Source: Elusimicrobiota bacterium
GTDB taxonomy: Bacteria; Elusimicrobiota; Elusimicrobia; UBA1565; UBA9628
Direction of reading: 5' to 3'
Length of the DNA: 6,882 bases
NCBI GenBank assembly: GCA_028871595.1
Contig: JAGWMT010000173.1
Span: forward strand, 1 to 6,882
Shown here: piece by piece, positions 5,615 through 6,882 of the stretch
How positions within the stretch are numbered: the first letter of the stretch is position 1
Layout of the letters: every line of letters begins with the position of its first letter
The notes under the pieces: model-generated
The model's database searches: none
What the model saw: the letters and a program-made list of their open reading frames with translations, nothing else
Told to the model about the DNA's origin: nothing
Program-made: the position numbers and the translations under genes

Positions 5615-6882
5615 TTACGCCTCGCTTTTTGCCCGTCTTTCGTGTCTTCAACGAGCCACCCCAAATCTTCGATCGCCCTTCGAAGGCGGTCGGACTCAGT
5701 GAAATTCTTCGAGGCGCGCGCCTGAGCGCGCTGATCGACGAGCGCCTGCACGTCCGGAGGAACGACATCGACGCCTTCGGCGTCGAATAATCCCAAAGCC
5801 AGCACGGATTCCGCTTCCTGAAGAAACGTCTTCTTCGAGCCGCCCGGGAGATCCGACTTCATCGCGTCCCACACGACGGCCAGAGCGGCGGGAACGTTCA
5901 AATCGTCCGACAAAGCTTCCTTGAACGCGATTGAAAAATCGGCGCACCCGGGTTTCGCCGTTTCCGCGGCGAAGCCGCGCGCCGCCTCGGACAAACGACG
6001 CCGAGCCGTCTTGGACGACTCCAGCGATTCCCAGGTAAAGTCCAATTGTTTCCGGTAGTGGGCGGCAAAGCAGTGATACTTATAGTCCAACGGCGAGAAG
6101 CCCTTCTCGGCGAGATCGGCCAGCTTGACGAAGCCCCCCGCCGATTTGGCCATCTTCGCGTTGTTCATCAACAAGAATTCGGCGTGCATCCAGACCTTCA
6201 CGAAGGGTTTGCCCGTGGCGCCTTCGGTCTGCGCTATTTCGTTCGTGTGGTGGACCGGGATGTGATCCACCCCGCCGCAGTGGATGTCGAAGGTTTCGCC
6301 CAGGTACTTCATCGCCATGGCGGAGCACTCGATGTGCCAGCCCGGGAAGCCTTTCCCCCACGGCGAGTCCCACTCCATCTGACGATGGGAATCTTTCGGG
6401 GAGAACTTCCAGAGGGCGAAGTCGGCGAGGTGTTTTTTTTCGGGATTCGCTTCCACGCGGGCGCCGGACTTCAGGCCCTCGAGATGCTCCTTTGACATCA
6501 GCTTACCGTAGTCGGGCAGCTTCGCGGTGTCGAAATATAATCCGTCGGAGGTCTTGTAAACCAATCCCTTCTTGTCCAAGCGCTCCACCAAGGCGATCTG
6601 CTCCGGGATATGATCGGTGGCCTTGCAGAGAACGTCGGGCGGCTCGAGTCGTAATGATTTCCAATCGGCGAGAAAGGCATCGGTATAAAACCGCGCGATG
6701 TCCCACGCCGTCTTTCCCTCGCGCGCGGCGCCCACTTCCATCTTGTCCTCGCCCTCGTCGCCCTGGCTGGTCAAATGACCGACGTCGGTGATGTTCAGGA
6801 CGCGCTTCGGTTCGAAGCCGAGAAACTTCAAGGAGCGCACCAAGACGTCCTCGAAAATATACGTCCGATAGTTCCCGACGTG
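5611..6882 (-). CDS. cysS: Cysteinyl-tRNA synthetase (N-terminus off window)
   Basis: This class I aminoacyl-tRNA synthetase charges tRNA-Cys with cysteine using ATP. The frame is open to the right edge, giving 423 visible residues; roughly the first 25-30 are missing. The first visible residues are HVGN, the HIGH-type ATP-binding signature, so the gene is not complete at the internal TTG at 6843. Further marks are LNITDVGHL (about 28-36), the second zinc ligand in GWHIECSAM (C186), HHTNE (211-215, zinc-binding His and Glu), and KMAKS (243-247) in place of KMSKS. The C-terminal helical region ends with [16 protein letters not shown] and [13 protein letters not shown], as usual. The first zinc cysteine would lie upstream of the window. 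It is the first visible gene of a coupled operon and overlaps rlmB by 4 bases (ATGA). All key visible residues are present, so it should be functional. Confidence 0.96.
   Translation of the reverse strand, partial: HVGNYRTYIFEDVLVRSLKFLGFEPKRVLNITDVGHLTSQGDEGEDKMEVGAAREGKTAWDIARFYTDAFLADWKSLRLEPPDVLCKATDHIPEQIALVERLDKKGLVYKTSDGLYFDTAKLPDYGKLMSKEHLEGLKSGARVEANPEKKHLADFALWKFSPKDSHRQMEWDSPWGKGFPGWHIECSAMAMKYLGETFDIHCGGVDHIPVHHTNEIAQTEGATGKPFVKVWMHAEFLLMNNAKMAKSAGGFVKLADLAEKGFSPLDYKYHCFAAHYRKQLDFTWESLESSKTARRRLSEAARGFAAETAKPGCADFSIAFKEALSDDLNVPAALAVVWDAMKSDLPGGSKKTFLQEAESVLALGLFDAEGVDVVPPDVQALVDQRAQARASKNFTESDRLRRAIEDLGWLVEDTKDGQKARRK

Noticed and set aside
4746..5768. Minus-strand 340-codon frame overlapping the methyltransferase gene
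   Set aside because: It is an alternative frame of the same DNA with Arg/Gly-rich composition, while the 287-residue frame carries all SPOUT motifs.

Overview
The window is GC-rich (by eye well above 60%), densely coding, and every convincing gene is on the minus strand, so the biology reads from right to left. An outer-membrane beta-barrel protein with a signal peptide marks the organism as a diderm (Gram-negative-type) bacterium. Nothing in the sequence fixes the phylum. My weak guess is a GC-rich lineage outside the well-studied Proteobacteria, such as an Elusimicrobiota-like group, based on the general look of the CysRS and the AAA/DUF4143 gene.

Block 1 (6882 to 3266) is a compact housekeeping operon in the order cysS (cysteinyl-tRNA synthetase, N-terminus off the window), an RlmB/TrmH-type SPOUT rRNA methyltransferase, a CzcD/ZitB-like cation diffusion facilitator, and thiN (thiamine pyrophosphokinase). 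The three junctions are a 4-base ATGA overlap, a 1-base gap and a 1-base TAATG overlap, so the four genes are probably co-transcribed and translationally coupled. They share no single pathway: translation, ribosome modification, metal efflux and cofactor activation.

A spacer of about 140 bp follows (3128-3265). It carries the most striking non-coding signal of the window: a perfect 28-bp palindrome lying 1 bp upstream of the next start codon. The -10 box of a good sigma70-type promoter sits in its centre.

Block 2 (3127 to 1) begins with an AAA-type ATPase carrying a C-terminal DUF4143 domain, driven by that palindromic promoter. After 39 bp comes a POTRA-less Omp85/surface-antigen barrel. 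After another 43 bp, which contain a second promoter candidate, comes the 5' part of a secreted or membrane-anchored, glycine-rich protein with a Tim44-like domain that runs off the left end. The last two look like a small envelope module. The ATPase looks like an independently regulated, possibly mobile gene inserted between the operon and that module.

I see no rRNA, tRNA, CRISPR array, insertion sequence or convincing plus-strand gene. The long plus-strand reading frames are GC-rich shadows. I did not find a clearly new multi-gene system. The best candidates for something undescribed are the palindromic, near-leaderless control region of the ATPase and the pairing of the POTRA-less barrel with the Tim44-like protein.
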